The notes beneath the pieces were generated by a model, which was not told where the DNA came from, did not search any database, and was given only the letters and a program-made list of their open reading frames with translations. A stretch of DNA of 64,000 nucleotides, taken from assembly GCF_049348705.1 (NCBI RefSeq), contig NZ_CP186485.1:1860001-1924000 (forward strand), in the 5' to 3' direction. The stretch's first letter is position 1, and each line of letters opens with the position of its first letter. Positions 15,264-24,744 of the stretch are shown piece by piece. This stretch comes from Paracoxiella cheracis. GTDB lineage: Bacteria > Pseudomonadota > Gammaproteobacteria > Coxiellales > Coxiellaceae. Both the position numbers and the translations under genes were made by a program.

Positions 15264-15545
15264 GAAGTGTGTCGCGATGCTCGTGATAGATTATTGGCAT
15301 CCCTGTCAATAATCGACTCGCAATACGCGACAACCTAAATAGCCGCGGACGTCCCCGTCGACAGCGCTCCGCGACCTCGCGGCCGACTGCGCACTGTCTC
15401 CAGATGACTCGACGCCGCCTACAGATTTTTGCCACTCGCTACGCTGCCTACGGAACTCCGTTCCTTCGGCACTCCGCTCTGTCAAAAATCGGCGGCTGCC
15501 GCGGAATACTCGCCATCGGCTTCGCCTCTCCATGGCTCGCATCGG
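15264..15545 (-). repeat. 282-bp structured mobile element, copy 2 (seamless insertion in IS256)
   Basis: Comparison with IS256 copy 1 (2925 onwards) shows the native CAGCC|ATTGTG split precisely with no duplication or loss. On the minus strand the element reads CCGATGCGAGCC to CACACACTTC. It differs from 1837-2117 by one substitution (GTCC for GTCT in the interior) and one extra C at its start. It lies 79 bases beyond the transposase stop, in the same direction as transposase transcription, as copy 1 does relative to insA. Confidence 0.85.
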
Positions 15546-15624
15546 ATTGTGTTAACTGATTTTTTAATTTTATCAAAAACTACATTGCGTTCAAATTAAT
15601 TTCCTCTCTTATGAATTTTAAGTT

Positions 15625-16863
15625 TTATACAAAATCCGCCAGGCGATCTTCAAACATAAGGGCAAAACGATTCATGGCGGCACCCCAGTCTCGAATCGGC
15701 ATGGTCCATTTTTTGGCTATATTTTTTAACCCTAAATAGAGTTGTTTTAAAGCGGCATCGTCCGACGGAAAAACTCGTTTATTTTTAATAACTTTTCGGA
15801 TACTCATGTTCAGTGATTCAATAGCGTTAGTGGTATAAATCACCCTCCGAATTTCTGCCGGATAAGCAAAAAATGGCACAATGCGCTCCCAATGAGTCAA
15901 CCAACTTTTGGCAATCGAGGGAAATTCAGCATCCCATTTCTCAGAGAAACTCGTCAGCGCCAATTCTGCTTCTTCAACCGTACTGGCCGAATAAATAGCT
16001 TTTAAGTCAGCGGCCACTTCTTTTTTCTTTTTCCAACCCACATAGCGCAATGAATTCCGCACCATGTGTACAATGCAAAGCTGTACTTGAGTGTTAGGAT
16101 ACACAGCGCCAATCGCATCAGGAAAGCCCGTTAGCCCGTCAACGCAACAAATCAGGATATCTTCTAGGCCTCGATTTTTTAACTCCGTTAATACATTCAA
16201 CCAGAATTTAGCGCCCTCATTTTGGCTAATCCAAATACCTAGCAATTCTTTTTGCCCATCGATATTAATTCCTAAAGCCAAATACAATGCCTTATTGATA
16301 ACCTTTTTATCTTGCTGCACTTTAATCACTAAAGCGTCCAAATACACAATCGGATACACCTTGTCCAACGGACGACTTTGCCAAGCCTTCACTTCTTCAA
16401 TCACTTCGTTGGTTACTGTAGAAATGAGACTCGAACAAATAGTTGTGCCATACAAATCTTTCAACTGATCTTGAATATCACGGGTAGTCATACCCCGTGC
16501 ATAAAGACTCATAATTTTGTCATCCAAATCATCAAAGCGGGTTTGATGTTTTGGAATCAATTGCGGTACAAACTCATTGTTACGATCACGAGGAACCTCA
16601 ATGGTCATCTCGCCATCTGTTGTTTTGATCGTTTTTTGGCTGTGCCCATTGCGGGAATTACCACTATTGTTGCCAGACACTTCGTGTTTTGCATAACCCA
16701 GCGCGTCCGTCAGCTCCCCTTCCAGAATACGCTCCGTCAGTGCCTTTTTTAACTCCTTTAACAAACCAGTATCACCGAAAATATCAGATGCGGTCTTGGT
16801 ATGTTTGAGAAAATATTCCACAACCTGTGGATCTAATTTATTGGTTTTCATTGCCATAGTCAA
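15625..16863 (-). CDS. IS256-family transposase, copy 2
   Basis: A 412-residue protein identical to that at 3057-4295, with all catalytic acidic residues. Its 3' untranslated region contains the structured repeat element. Presumably functional because both IS ends remain. Confidence 0.95.
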   Translation of the reverse strand: MTMAMKTNKLDPQVVEYFLKHTKTASDIFGDTGLLKELKKALTERILEGELTDALGYAKHEVSGNNSGNSRNGHSQKTIKTTDGEMTIEVPRDRNNEFVPQLIPKHQTRFDDLDDKIMSLYARGMTTRDIQDQLKDLYGTTICSSLISTVTNEVIEEVKAWQSRPLDKVYPIVYLDALVIKVQQDKKVINKALYLALGINIDGQKELLGIWISQNEGAKFWLNVLTELKNRGLEDILICCVDGLTGFPDAIGAVYPNTQVQLCIVHMVRNSLRYVGWKKKKEVAADLKAIYSASTVEEAELALTSFSEKWDAEFPSIAKSWLTHWERIVPFFAYPAEIRRVIYTTNAIESLNMSIRKVIKNKRVFPSDDAALKQLYLGLKNIAKKWTMPIRDWGAAMNRFALMFEDRLADFV

Positions 16864-16946
16864 AGACTCCGTATAATTTTAACGACCTTTCCCTGACTAT
16901 CGCATTTACACAATCTTATTTACAGACCCTAACCCCAATCCCTAAT

Positions 16947-19223
16947 TTACCGTCCAGCACGAATCAAGCCACCCAATCCTGCCTCTTCTAATGCATTTTC
17001 CATATGCAAGCGCACTTCCTTCGGATCATCCATTTTCAACACTTCGTCGAGCAATGTTTTCGCCTGACTCATTTTAAATTGACGAATCACCCATTTTACC
17101 CGTGGGAGGGTTCGTGCATTCATACTTAATGTGTCAAACCCCATCGCCAATAATAAAACGACTGCGCTCGGATCACCAGCCATCTCACCGCAAATACTAA
17201 CAGGCTTGCCGGCTTTATGCCCTGCTTTAACAATGTGTTTTAATGCGCGCAAAACGGCAGGATGCAAGCCATCATAAAGATTTGCAACACGAGGATTGTT
17301 ACGATCCACCGCCAATAAATATTGAATTAAATCGTTGCTACCTACGGATAAAAAATCGACTCGCTTTGCAATTTCATTTGCCTGATAAACAGCAGCCGGG
17401 ACTTCGATCATACAACCAATCGAGGGCATTTCAACTGAAATACCTTCTTCCATCAACTCATCATGCGCCTGAGTGATCAGCCGAATTGACGATTCAATTT
17501 CATTGACAGAGGTAATCATCGGTAGCAATAACGATAAATTATTGAGATCAACGCTAGCATGCAGCATTGCGCGCACTTGTTGTAAAAAGATTTCTGGATG
17601 ATCGAGCGTCACGCGTATCCCGCGCCACCCTAAGAATGGATTTGCTTCATCGAAAAAGAAATAAGGCAGTGACTTATCACCGCCGATATCCAATGTGCGC
17701 ATGATGACGGGTCGAGGTGCAAATGTATTTAAAAGTTGGCGATACATAATCCGTTGTTCTTCCTCACTCGGAAAGCGATCGCGAATCATAAATGGCATTT
17801 CTGTGCGATAAAGTCCAACGCCTTCAGCACCCACACTTAAGGAATAACCCCCTTCAACCGCTAATCCTGTATTAACGTAAAGCGCTAAACCATGGCCGTC
17901 TTTTGTTTCCGCAGGAATGTCACGCAATTCTTCCAATTCTTTTTCGAGTTGTTGTTCTTCAGCCGCTAACGCTTGGAATTCTTTTTTGACGGTAGCTGAG
18001 GGTGATAAATAAATTTGGCCGTTGTAACCGTCAACCACCAGCTCTTTATTGGAAAGTTGAGCTAACGGCGTTCCTGTCACACCCATTACAGCAGGCAATC
18101 CAAGTGCTCGTGCTAAAATAGCGACGTGGGAGTTGCTCGAACCTGTTCCTGAAATAACACCAACCAAACGCCCCTCTGGCACTTCCATCAAGGCAGTTGC
18201 TGTCACCTCATCGCTGACTAAAATCGTATTTTCTGGAAATTGCTGCTCTTCTTGTTCTTTCGATTGCAAATGCGCCAAAATACGGCGTCCTAAATCACGG
18301 AAATCAGATGCGCGCTCTCGCAAATAAGGATCATCCAAAGATTCAAACTGCAAAATATGTCGTTTAATGACGCGTTTTAATGCTCCTTGCGCCCATTGCC
18401 CTTGTTTTATTTCATCGATAATTTCGTTGCTTAATGTTCGGCTATCCAAGATGCGTAAATATGCATCGAATAAGGCGTTTTCTGCAACAGATAAAGAGGT
18501 TTTAGCACGGATTTGCAAGGTATGAATTTCATCACGCGCCGCAGCGAGCGCAGCCTCATAGTCTGCGATTTCTGCATCGGTGTCGGTTGCTTGTTTATCC
18601 GATACAGCGTTTAAATCTGCCGGCGGAAACACCACGACAGCATTACCAATGGTGACGCCAGATGAACCCGAAACGCCATTTAAGACCGTTTCAGTCATTT
18701 TTTTACGGCGTTTCTTTTTGCCAATATCCGCTAACGCACCCTTTGCGCGTGCATGAGCAATTTCTGTGGCTAGCTGAATTGCTAGCGTAACACAAAAAGC
18801 CTCTTCTTCTTCTGCAAAAAAACGCTCTTGACGTTGCTCGACGACCAACACGCCTAACAATTCACCTTGCTCGATAATGGGAATACCTAAAAATCCGTGA
18901 TATTCTTCTTCACCGAGTGAGGGATATTTAAAATATTGTGGATGTGCGGGCGCATTATCGAGATTAATCGGTTCCTCACGCTCCCCGACTAAACCCACCA
19001 AACCTTCACCAAATTTCAAACGCGCTTTGCCAATTAGTTTTGTATTTAACCCCTGCGTTGCCATTAACACATATTCACCGTGCACGTTATCACACAATAA
19101 AATACTACAGGCATCTGCTTGCAACGCTTCGCAAAGACGCTTCACCACGAGCTCTAACGCAATCTCCAAACTTGGAGCCGCGTTAACTTCTTGTGTAATT
19201 TGACGAAGAGTCTTTAGCATCAT
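16947..19223 (-). CDS. ptsP: PEP-protein phosphotransferase of the nitrogen PTS (EI-Ntr)
   Basis: The 758-residue protein starts the regulatory phosphorelay from phosphoenolpyruvate to NPr. A GAF domain occupies about residues 5-150. The EI N-terminal domain follows, with the phosphorylated histidine in SGTGSSNSHVAILARALG (about 369) and the PEP-binding barrel with the active cysteine in SICGEMAGDP (about 675). Length and order fit PtsP. It lies downstream of rppH as in E. coli. The start at 19223 (MMLKTLRQITQEV) agrees with the family. Confidence 0.96.
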   Translation of the reverse strand: MMLKTLRQITQEVNAAPSLEIALELVVKRLCEALQADACSILLCDNVHGEYVLMATQGLNTKLIGKARLKFGEGLVGLVGEREEPINLDNAPAHPQYFKYPSLGEEEYHGFLGIPIIEQGELLGVLVVEQRQERFFAEEEEAFCVTLAIQLATEIAHARAKGALADIGKKKRRKKMTETVLNGVSGSSGVTIGNAVVVFPPADLNAVSDKQATDTDAEIADYEAALAAARDEIHTLQIRAKTSLSVAENALFDAYLRILDSRTLSNEIIDEIKQGQWAQGALKRVIKRHILQFESLDDPYLRERASDFRDLGRRILAHLQSKEQEEQQFPENTILVSDEVTATALMEVPEGRLVGVISGTGSSNSHVAILARALGLPAVMGVTGTPLAQLSNKELVVDGYNGQIYLSPSATVKKEFQALAAEEQQLEKELEELRDIPAETKDGHGLALYVNTGLAVEGGYSLSVGAEGVGLYRTEMPFMIRDRFPSEEEQRIMYRQLLNTFAPRPVIMRTLDIGGDKSLPYFFFDEANPFLGWRGIRVTLDHPEIFLQQVRAMLHASVDLNNLSLLLPMITSVNEIESSIRLITQAHDELMEEGISVEMPSIGCMIEVPAAVYQANEIAKRVDFLSVGSNDLIQYLLAVDRNNPRVANLYDGLHPAVLRALKHIVKAGHKAGKPVSICGEMAGDPSAVVLLLAMGFDTLSMNARTLPRVKWVIRQFKMSQAKTLLDEVLKMDDPKEVRLHMENALEEAGLGGLIRAGR

Positions 19224-19268
19224 TATTTATTATTCATCCTTTTTTAAAAATCTTTCAGAACCTACTCT

Positions 19269-19760
19269 CTAATTCCTAACCAGCTTTTCAAACTCCTTCA
19301 ACATCTTTTGATAAACCGTTTGCTTAAAATCAATCACATGATTTAACGGGTACCAATAATCTACCCATCGCCAATGATCAAATTCCGGAGTACCGGACTT
19401 ATCTAGATTAATATGACTATCACTGACTAATAAACGCAATAAAAACCATTTTTGTTTTTGCCCCACACAAAGTGGTTTACTGTTATAGCGTCGAAATTGT
19501 TTTGGCAATCGATAGCTTAACCATTTTTTCGTTTCACCTAAATATTCAACGTCTTCAGGATTCAATCCTAACTCTTCAGTAAGTTCGCGATACATGGCCT
19601 CACGAGGTGTTTCATCAGACGAAATACCGCCTTGAGGAAATTGCCAAGCATTAGGATTACCCACTCGACGACCCCAAAGCAATTCACCGTGTTGATTGAC
19701 TACCACGATACCCACATTTAATCGGTAGCCTTGCTCGTCGATCACACCCGAACTCATCAA
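19269..19760 (-). CDS. rppH: RNA pyrophosphohydrolase RppH
   Basis: Removes pyrophosphate from 5'-triphosphate mRNA ends and so starts RNase E-dependent decay. The Nudix box is GGISSDETPREAMYRELTEE (about 43-62). The N-terminal YRLNVGIVVVN and the WQFPQGG stretch are RppH markers. The length of 163 is normal. It is 45 bases upstream of ptsP on the same strand. Two adjacent start Mets make the first residue uncertain by one. Confidence 0.95.
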   Translation of the reverse strand: MMSSGVIDEQGYRLNVGIVVVNQHGELLWGRRVGNPNAWQFPQGGISSDETPREAMYRELTEELGLNPEDVEYLGETKKWLSYRLPKQFRRYNSKPLCVGQKQKWFLLRLLVSDSHINLDKSGTPEFDHWRWVDYWYPLNHVIDFKQTVYQKMLKEFEKLVRN

Positions 19761-19969
19761 ATCACCTCATAAGCAACTCTACAACACAGTCATGTCGCAA
19801 AAAAAACGGTTTCTAGGAACACTTTCTCATTGTTCCACTCAAATGACCTTACATGCAAATTTTTTTCACGGGGTTAAGAAACAAAGCAGATTCTTGGAAA
19901 GTCATCTAACCCTTTGAAAACTCTTTTGGTAAAATTTCCTAGTGACGCTGCTCTCTATCAATACACAAC

Positions 19970-19978
19970 TTATCCACA
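19970..19978 (+). promoter_or_regulatory. DnaA box upstream of nrdA
   Basis: TTATCCACA is a perfect match to the strong DnaA-box consensus. E. coli nrdAB is also controlled by DnaA, so a replication-linked role is plausible here. A single 9-mer can occur by chance. Confidence 0.55.
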
Positions 19979-20016
19979 TATTTCCCCCATGATATCCCCT
20001 TGCAATTTAGCTATAA

Positions 20017-20064
20017 ACACATTATCTTGTGTTTATCAGTCATCGAAACACCCATATATTGGGG
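20017..20064 (+). promoter_or_regulatory. Tandem NrdR boxes
   Basis: ACACATTATCTTGTGT (20017-20032) and CACCCATATATTGGGG (20049-20064) fit the NrdR box pattern acaCwAtATaTwGtgt at most core positions. Their starts are 32 bases apart, about three helical turns, as expected for cooperative NrdR binding. They precede nrdA by about 140 bases. Confidence 0.75.
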
Positions 20065-20205
20065 TTCAAGGGAATGAACCGAATCGCTATGACTGCCAGG
20101 CCAACGCGCCAAAGTTCATTCCCAAATATAACTGAACAATCGACCATTTGAGAAAAACCTGGTCGGGCGGCCTTAATTTCACAACCACTACAAGCAGGAG
20201 CAAAC

Positions 20206-23037
20206 ATGGAAACTCAACAGTCCAAGCAAACCAGCAACGAAACGATTGAAATTAATGATCCGAGTCTCTTACAAACAACCGAGCCGGGCCAACTGCGAGT
20301 CATCAAACGCGATGGTCGACTCACAAAATACGATGATGCTCTCATCGCCGCTGCAATGAAGAAAGCATTTCTTGCAGTCGAAGGCGACAATGCTGCCAAT
20401 TCAACCCGAATTCAGGAAATTGTCACTCGCCTGACTACCCAAATTACCGACTTATTCAATAAACGCTGGCCATCCGGTGGCACCATTCATATTGAAGCCA
20501 TCCAGGATAAAGTCGAACTCGCGCTGATGTATGCTGGTGAACACCAGGTCGCGCGCTCGTACGTACTCTATCGCGAAGAGCGCCGCAAACAACGTCAACA
20601 AACAACAACCGAAGAAGCTCAAGCCCAAGGTGATGGCATTAAGGTTACGATGGATGACGGCCGTAAAGTACCGCTTAACTTAAATTGGCTTTCTCAAATC
20701 GTACAAAGTGCCTGCAATGATTTGACTGATGTTAGCCCCACAAAAATTTTAGAAGACACTCAAAATAATTTATTTGATGGCGTTGCACTGAAAGACGTTT
20801 ATAAAGCACTCGTGATGGCAGCACGCACATTAATCGAAAGTGAGCCCAACTATACCTACGTCACCGCACGATTATTGCTACACGATTTATATCGTGAAAC
20901 GCTGAATGGATTAAACATTCAAGACATCAACGAAAATGACATCAAGCAATGTTATACAAAAGCATTTAAAGAACTGGTGCGACAAGGCATCAAAACCGAA
21001 CATGTACATGAAAACTTGATGACGTTCGATCTCGATAAACTGGCTGCTGCACTCAAGCCCGAACGCGACCATCAATTTACTTATTTAAGTCTGCAAACCT
21101 TGTATGACCGCTATTTTATCCATCACAAAGGCGTGCGCATCGAGCTGCCGCAAGTATTCTTTATGCGAGTTGCGATGGGTCTTGCACAAAGCGAGGGTGA
21201 TCAACGCAACGAACGTGCCATTGAATTTTACAATTTGTTATCACAATTTGATTTCATGAGTTCAACACCCACACTATTTAACGCTGGCACAAACTTTCCA
21301 CAACTGTCCAGTTGTTTCTTAACCACAGTCCCTGATAGCTTAGACGGCATCTATGGTGCCCTCAAAGACAACGCACTACTCTCCAAATATGCTGGTGGTT
21401 TAGGAAACGACTGGACACCCGTTCGCGGCATGGGTGCTCACATCAAAGGAACTAACGGCAGATCATTAGGCGTTGTGCCCTTCTTAAATGTCGCCGATGC
21501 CACAGCCATCGCCGTTAATCAAGGCGGTAAACGCAAAGGCGCGGTGTGTGCTTATTTAGAAACATGGCACATGGATATCGAAGAATTTTTGGATCTGCGT
21601 AAAAATACCGGCGATGATCGTCGTCGGACTCACGATATGAATACTGCGAATTGGATCCCCGATCTTTTCATGAAACGCGTGTTTGAAAACGGTGAGTGGA
21701 CGCTTTTTTCTCCTGATGAAGTACCCGACTTGCACGATCTCTGCGGTGCAACTTTCGAAAAAGCGTATCTCGCTTACGAAGAAAAAGGACGCCGCGGCGA
21801 AGTTCGCACAAAAACACTATCAGCATTGTCACTGTGGCGAAAAATCCTCAGCATGTTGTTTGAAACGGGTCACCCTTGGGTCACGTTTAAAGACGTTTGC
21901 AATCTACGATCACCCCAACAACACGTTGGCGTTATTCATAGCTCCAATCTGTGCACGGAAATAACGCTCAATACTTCCAAAGATGAAATCGCCGTGTGCA
22001 ACTTGGGTAGTATTAATCTCGTTCGTCACATAAAAGACGGCAAGTTAGATACCGAAAAATTAGCACGCACCGTTAAAACTGCGGTTCGCATGTTGGATAA
22101 CGTGATCGACATTAATTATTATTCGGTCCCGCAAGCGAAAAACTCCAACTTCAAACATCGCCCTGTTGGGTTGGGTTTAATGGGCTTTCAAGATGCACTT
22201 TACGCACAAAAAATTCCGTATGCTTCTGATGCTGCAGTCGAATTTGCCGATCGCAGCATGGAATACATCAGTTATTACACGATTGCTGCATCCGTTGATT
22301 TAGCTATCGAGCGCGGCACGTATGAAACTTATGAAGGCTCGCTATGGAGCCAGGGGATTTTACCCATCGACTCTATTAAATTCGTAAAAGAAATTCGCGG
22401 AAAATATTTGGAGCAAAATACCGATCAAACTTTAGATTGGGACGGCTTACGACAACGCATCAAACAACACGGCATGCGTAATTCTAACGTCATGGCTATT
22501 GCACCAACGGCGACCATCTCAAATATTTGCGGTGTGTCGCAATCGATTGAGCCGACCTACCAAAACTTATTTGTGAAGTCGAATCTTTCCGGTGAATTTA
22601 CGGTTATCAACCCCTATTTAGTGCACGATCTGAAAAAACTCAATCTGTGGGACAACGTTATGGTGCATGACTTGAAATACTATAACGGCAGTCTGCAAAA
22701 AATCGATCGCATTCCCGATAACCTTAAAAAATTATATGCCACTGCCTTTGAAATCGAGCCACGCTGGTTGGTCGATGCTGCTTCGCGTCGCCAAAAATGG
22801 ATCGACCAAGCACAATCACTCAATCTTTACATGGCCGAACCTTCAGGTAAAAAACTCGACGTGCTTTATCGCATGGCCTGGTTACGTGGATTAAAAACCA
22901 CTTATTACTTACGCAGCTTAGGCGCCACAAACACCGAAAAAGCAACGATTAATGACGGAGCGTTAAACGCAGTCAGTCAAAGTAGTGAGCCAAAAGCCTG
23001 TAATATTGATAATCCAGAATGCGAAGCATGCCAATAA
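20206..23037 (+). CDS. nrdA: Ribonucleotide reductase class I, large subunit
   Basis: The 943-residue protein reduces ribonucleoside diphosphates with NrdB. An ATP-cone domain lies at about residues 30-130, allowing dATP feedback. The core contains STPTLFNAGT, SSCFLTTVPD (active-site cysteine), the NLCTEITLN segment with CNLGSINL, and PTATISNICG near the end. The last residues CNIDNPECEACQ hold the CxxC pair re-reduced by thioredoxin or glutaredoxin. The length resembles the longer Chlamydia/Pseudomonas-type NrdA. nrdB begins 23 bases after the stop. Confidence 0.97.
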   Translation: METQQSKQTSNETIEINDPSLLQTTEPGQLRVIKRDGRLTKYDDALIAAAMKKAFLAVEGDNAANSTRIQEIVTRLTTQITDLFNKRWPSGGTIHIEAIQDKVELALMYAGEHQVARSYVLYREERRKQRQQTTTEEAQAQGDGIKVTMDDGRKVPLNLNWLSQIVQSACNDLTDVSPTKILEDTQNNLFDGVALKDVYKALVMAARTLIESEPNYTYVTARLLLHDLYRETLNGLNIQDINENDIKQCYTKAFKELVRQGIKTEHVHENLMTFDLDKLAAALKPERDHQFTYLSLQTLYDRYFIHHKGVRIELPQVFFMRVAMGLAQSEGDQRNERAIEFYNLLSQFDFMSSTPTLFNAGTNFPQLSSCFLTTVPDSLDGIYGALKDNALLSKYAGGLGNDWTPVRGMGAHIKGTNGRSLGVVPFLNVADATAIAVNQGGKRKGAVCAYLETWHMDIEEFLDLRKNTGDDRRRTHDMNTANWIPDLFMKRVFENGEWTLFSPDEVPDLHDLCGATFEKAYLAYEEKGRRGEVRTKTLSALSLWRKILSMLFETGHPWVTFKDVCNLRSPQQHVGVIHSSNLCTEITLNTSKDEIAVCNLGSINLVRHIKDGKLDTEKLARTVKTAVRMLDNVIDINYYSVPQAKNSNFKHRPVGLGLMGFQDALYAQKIPYASDAAVEFADRSMEYISYYTIAASVDLAIERGTYETYEGSLWSQGILPIDSIKFVKEIRGKYLEQNTDQTLDWDGLRQRIKQHGMRNSNVMAIAPTATISNICGVSQSIEPTYQNLFVKSNLSGEFTVINPYLVHDLKKLNLWDNVMVHDLKYYNGSLQKIDRIPDNLKKLYATAFEIEPRWLVDAASRRQKWIDQAQSLNLYMAEPSGKKLDVLYRMAWLRGLKTTYYLRSLGATNTEKATINDGALNAVSQSSEPKACNIDNPECEACQ

Positions 23038-23060
23038 ATTATAAAAAAGGAGAATTTAAC

Positions 23061-24248
23061 ATGACAGAACAACACAATGAAATGAGCAGCCTATTAGATT
23101 GGGATGATTATCACAGTCCTGAAACGATGACGGCATTAAAAAATAATGAAGACGATGACGGCGATGAAGGCGGCGGCACTTCACAAACAATCGGCGCCAC
23201 TGGATTAGAAGCATTAGAAATGGGTGCAGCACGCATTCAAGTGGACGATAAACAAATCATCAACTGCCGCGCAGATCTAAATCAGCTTGTCCCTTTTAAA
23301 TATACCTGGGCATGGCAAAAATATTTAGCTGGCTGTGCAAATCACTGGATGCCTAATGAAATTAATATGGCTGCCGATATCGCGCTGTGGAAAGATCCTA
23401 CCGGCTTAACAGAAGATGAGCGCACCATTATTAAACGCAGCCTAGGATTTTTCTCAACGGCTGATTCCTTAGTCGCGAATAATCTCGTATTAGCGGTCTA
23501 TCGCCACATTACCAATCCAGAATGCCGCCAATATTTATTGCGACAAGCTTTCGAAGAAGCTCTGCACACACACGCCTATCAGCACATCATTGAAAGTTTA
23601 GGATTAGATGAAGCTGAAGTATTTAACATGTATCGCGAAGTACCTTCGGTCGCTACCAAAGCATCCTGGGCGCTCCCCTATACAAAAAGTTTAGGTGACC
23701 CCAACTTCCACACAGGAACTACCGAAAATGATCAACGGTTGCTGCGTGATTTAATTGCATTTTACGTTGTATTTGAAGCCATTTTCTTTTACGTCGGCTT
23801 TACGCAAATTCTTGCAATGGGTCGCCGCGGCAAAATGACGGGAACTTCCGAACAATTCCAATATATCTTGCGCGACGAATCCATGCACGCAAACTTTGGT
23901 ATCGACGTCATCAATCAAATCAAAATTGAAAACCCTCACCTTTGGACGGAAGACTTCAAGCAAGAAGCCATCCACATGATCCGCGAGGGTGTCGACTTAG
24001 AATATCAATATGCGAAAGACACGATGCCACGCGGCATCTTGGGTCTGAACGCAGAGATGTTCAAAGATTATTTGCAATACATCGCCAATCGACGTTGTGC
24101 GCAAATTGGATTACCTGAGCAATATGCAGGTGTGCAAAATCCATTCCCCTGGATGAGTGAAATGATGGATCTCAAGAAAGAAAAGAACTTCTTTGAAACG
24201 CGCGTCATTGAATACCAGGCGGGCGGTGCATTGCAATGGGACGATTAA
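23061..24248 (+). CDS. nrdB: Ribonucleotide reductase class I, small (radical) subunit
   Basis: The start at MTEQHNEMSS (23061) follows AAAAGGAGAATTTAAC; an open frame upstream overlaps the nrdA end. The ferritin-like core shows metal ligands in FSTADSLVANN (Asp), FEEALHTHAYQHII (Glu, His) and RDESMHANFG (Glu, His). The tyrosine in HTHAYQHI is at the radical position, so it looks like a tyrosyl-radical enzyme and not the class Ic type, which has Phe there. An acidic stretch near residues 30-40 precedes the core. The tail GGALQWDD is the NrdA-docking peptide. Confidence 0.96.
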   Translation: MTEQHNEMSSLLDWDDYHSPETMTALKNNEDDDGDEGGGTSQTIGATGLEALEMGAARIQVDDKQIINCRADLNQLVPFKYTWAWQKYLAGCANHWMPNEINMAADIALWKDPTGLTEDERTIIKRSLGFFSTADSLVANNLVLAVYRHITNPECRQYLLRQAFEEALHTHAYQHIIESLGLDEAEVFNMYREVPSVATKASWALPYTKSLGDPNFHTGTTENDQRLLRDLIAFYVVFEAIFFYVGFTQILAMGRRGKMTGTSEQFQYILRDESMHANFGIDVINQIKIENPHLWTEDFKQEAIHMIREGVDLEYQYAKDTMPRGILGLNAEMFKDYLQYIANRRCAQIGLPEQYAGVQNPFPWMSEMMDLKKEKNFFETRVIEYQAGGALQWDD

Positions 24249-24302
24249 ACAGCACCTTAAGGACACCTCTTGAAATCTATTTTTAGCTAATTAAATAGTG
24301 TT

Positions 24303-24400
24303 CAATTGCGGCAGAGGGGTTGGAGTTACTGTTTTGCGGGCGTAAGTACCATGGCGATTCCCGAAAAACAGTAACCCCAACCGCGATCCGCAAGCAATTG
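24303..24400. repeat. Dispersed palindromic repeat, copy B (complete, short loop)
   Basis: CAATTG marks both ends. The arms GTTGGAGTTACTGTTTTGCGGG and CCCGAAAAACAGTAACCCCAAC (first about 24319-24340) form a long imperfect hairpin. It lies between nrdB and fmdB and could act as a terminator-like structure, though no U-tract follows directly. A TATAAT at 24435-24440 after it is a likely -10 for fmdB. Confidence 0.75.
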
Positions 24401-24475
24401 AAAGGGGTGCCCTGCCTTTTTTTGTTACCTACTGTATAATGCAAAAAGACTTAAACGAGGAGACTTAAAAAATTT

Positions 24476-24742
24476 ATGCCACTCTACGAATACGAATGCA
24501 ATGCTTGCGGCGAGCACTGTGAAATCCTGCAAAAAATCAGCGATCCACTAGCAACAGAATGCCCACACTGCAAAGAAAATACACTTAAACGTTTGGTCTC
24601 AGCGACGAGTTTTCAACTCAAAGGCAGCGGCTGGTACGTCACCGATTTCCGTGACAAGAATAAGCCCAAACAAAAAGAAGCTAAGGAAACCAAAACATCG
24701 GATAAAAAAACTGAGGCCACTAAAAAAGAAACCAAGGAATAA
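24476..24742 (+). CDS. FmdB-type zinc-ribbon protein
   Basis: The 88-residue protein begins MPLYEYECNACGE and has the second pair CPHC at about 33-36, the single zinc ribbon of the FmdB/putative regulatory protein family. The C-terminal 30 residues are a lysine/glutamate/threonine-rich tail. The usual gammaproteobacterial place of this gene is upstream of aspS, as here. GAGGAGACTTAAAAAATTT precedes the start. Function in bacteria is not established. Confidence 0.88.
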   Translation: MPLYEYECNACGEHCEILQKISDPLATECPHCKENTLKRLVSATSFQLKGSGWYVTDFRDKNKPKQKEAKETKTSDKKTEATKKETKE

Positions 24743-24744
24743 AC

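Larger units (their letters stand above)
15211..16929 (-). mobile_element. IS256-family element, copy 2, carrying the 282-bp insertion
   Basis: The ends and transposase match the copy at 2925-4361. Without the insert it is again 1437 bp. Its flanks (IS1 sequence on the left, TAACCCCA on the right) show no target duplication, which points to an adjacent deletion that removed the IS1 end. The right end lies 17 bases from the ptsP stop codon. Confidence 0.92.
19761..20205. promoter_or_regulatory. nrdAB control region
   Basis: The 445-base gap between divergent rppH and nrdA has no gene. It holds a DnaA box and two NrdR-type boxes, listed separately, with about 140 bases of leader before nrdA. 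A GGAG ribosome site sits at about 20194. The long leader may contain further control but I see no clear hairpin terminator. Confidence 0.6.
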
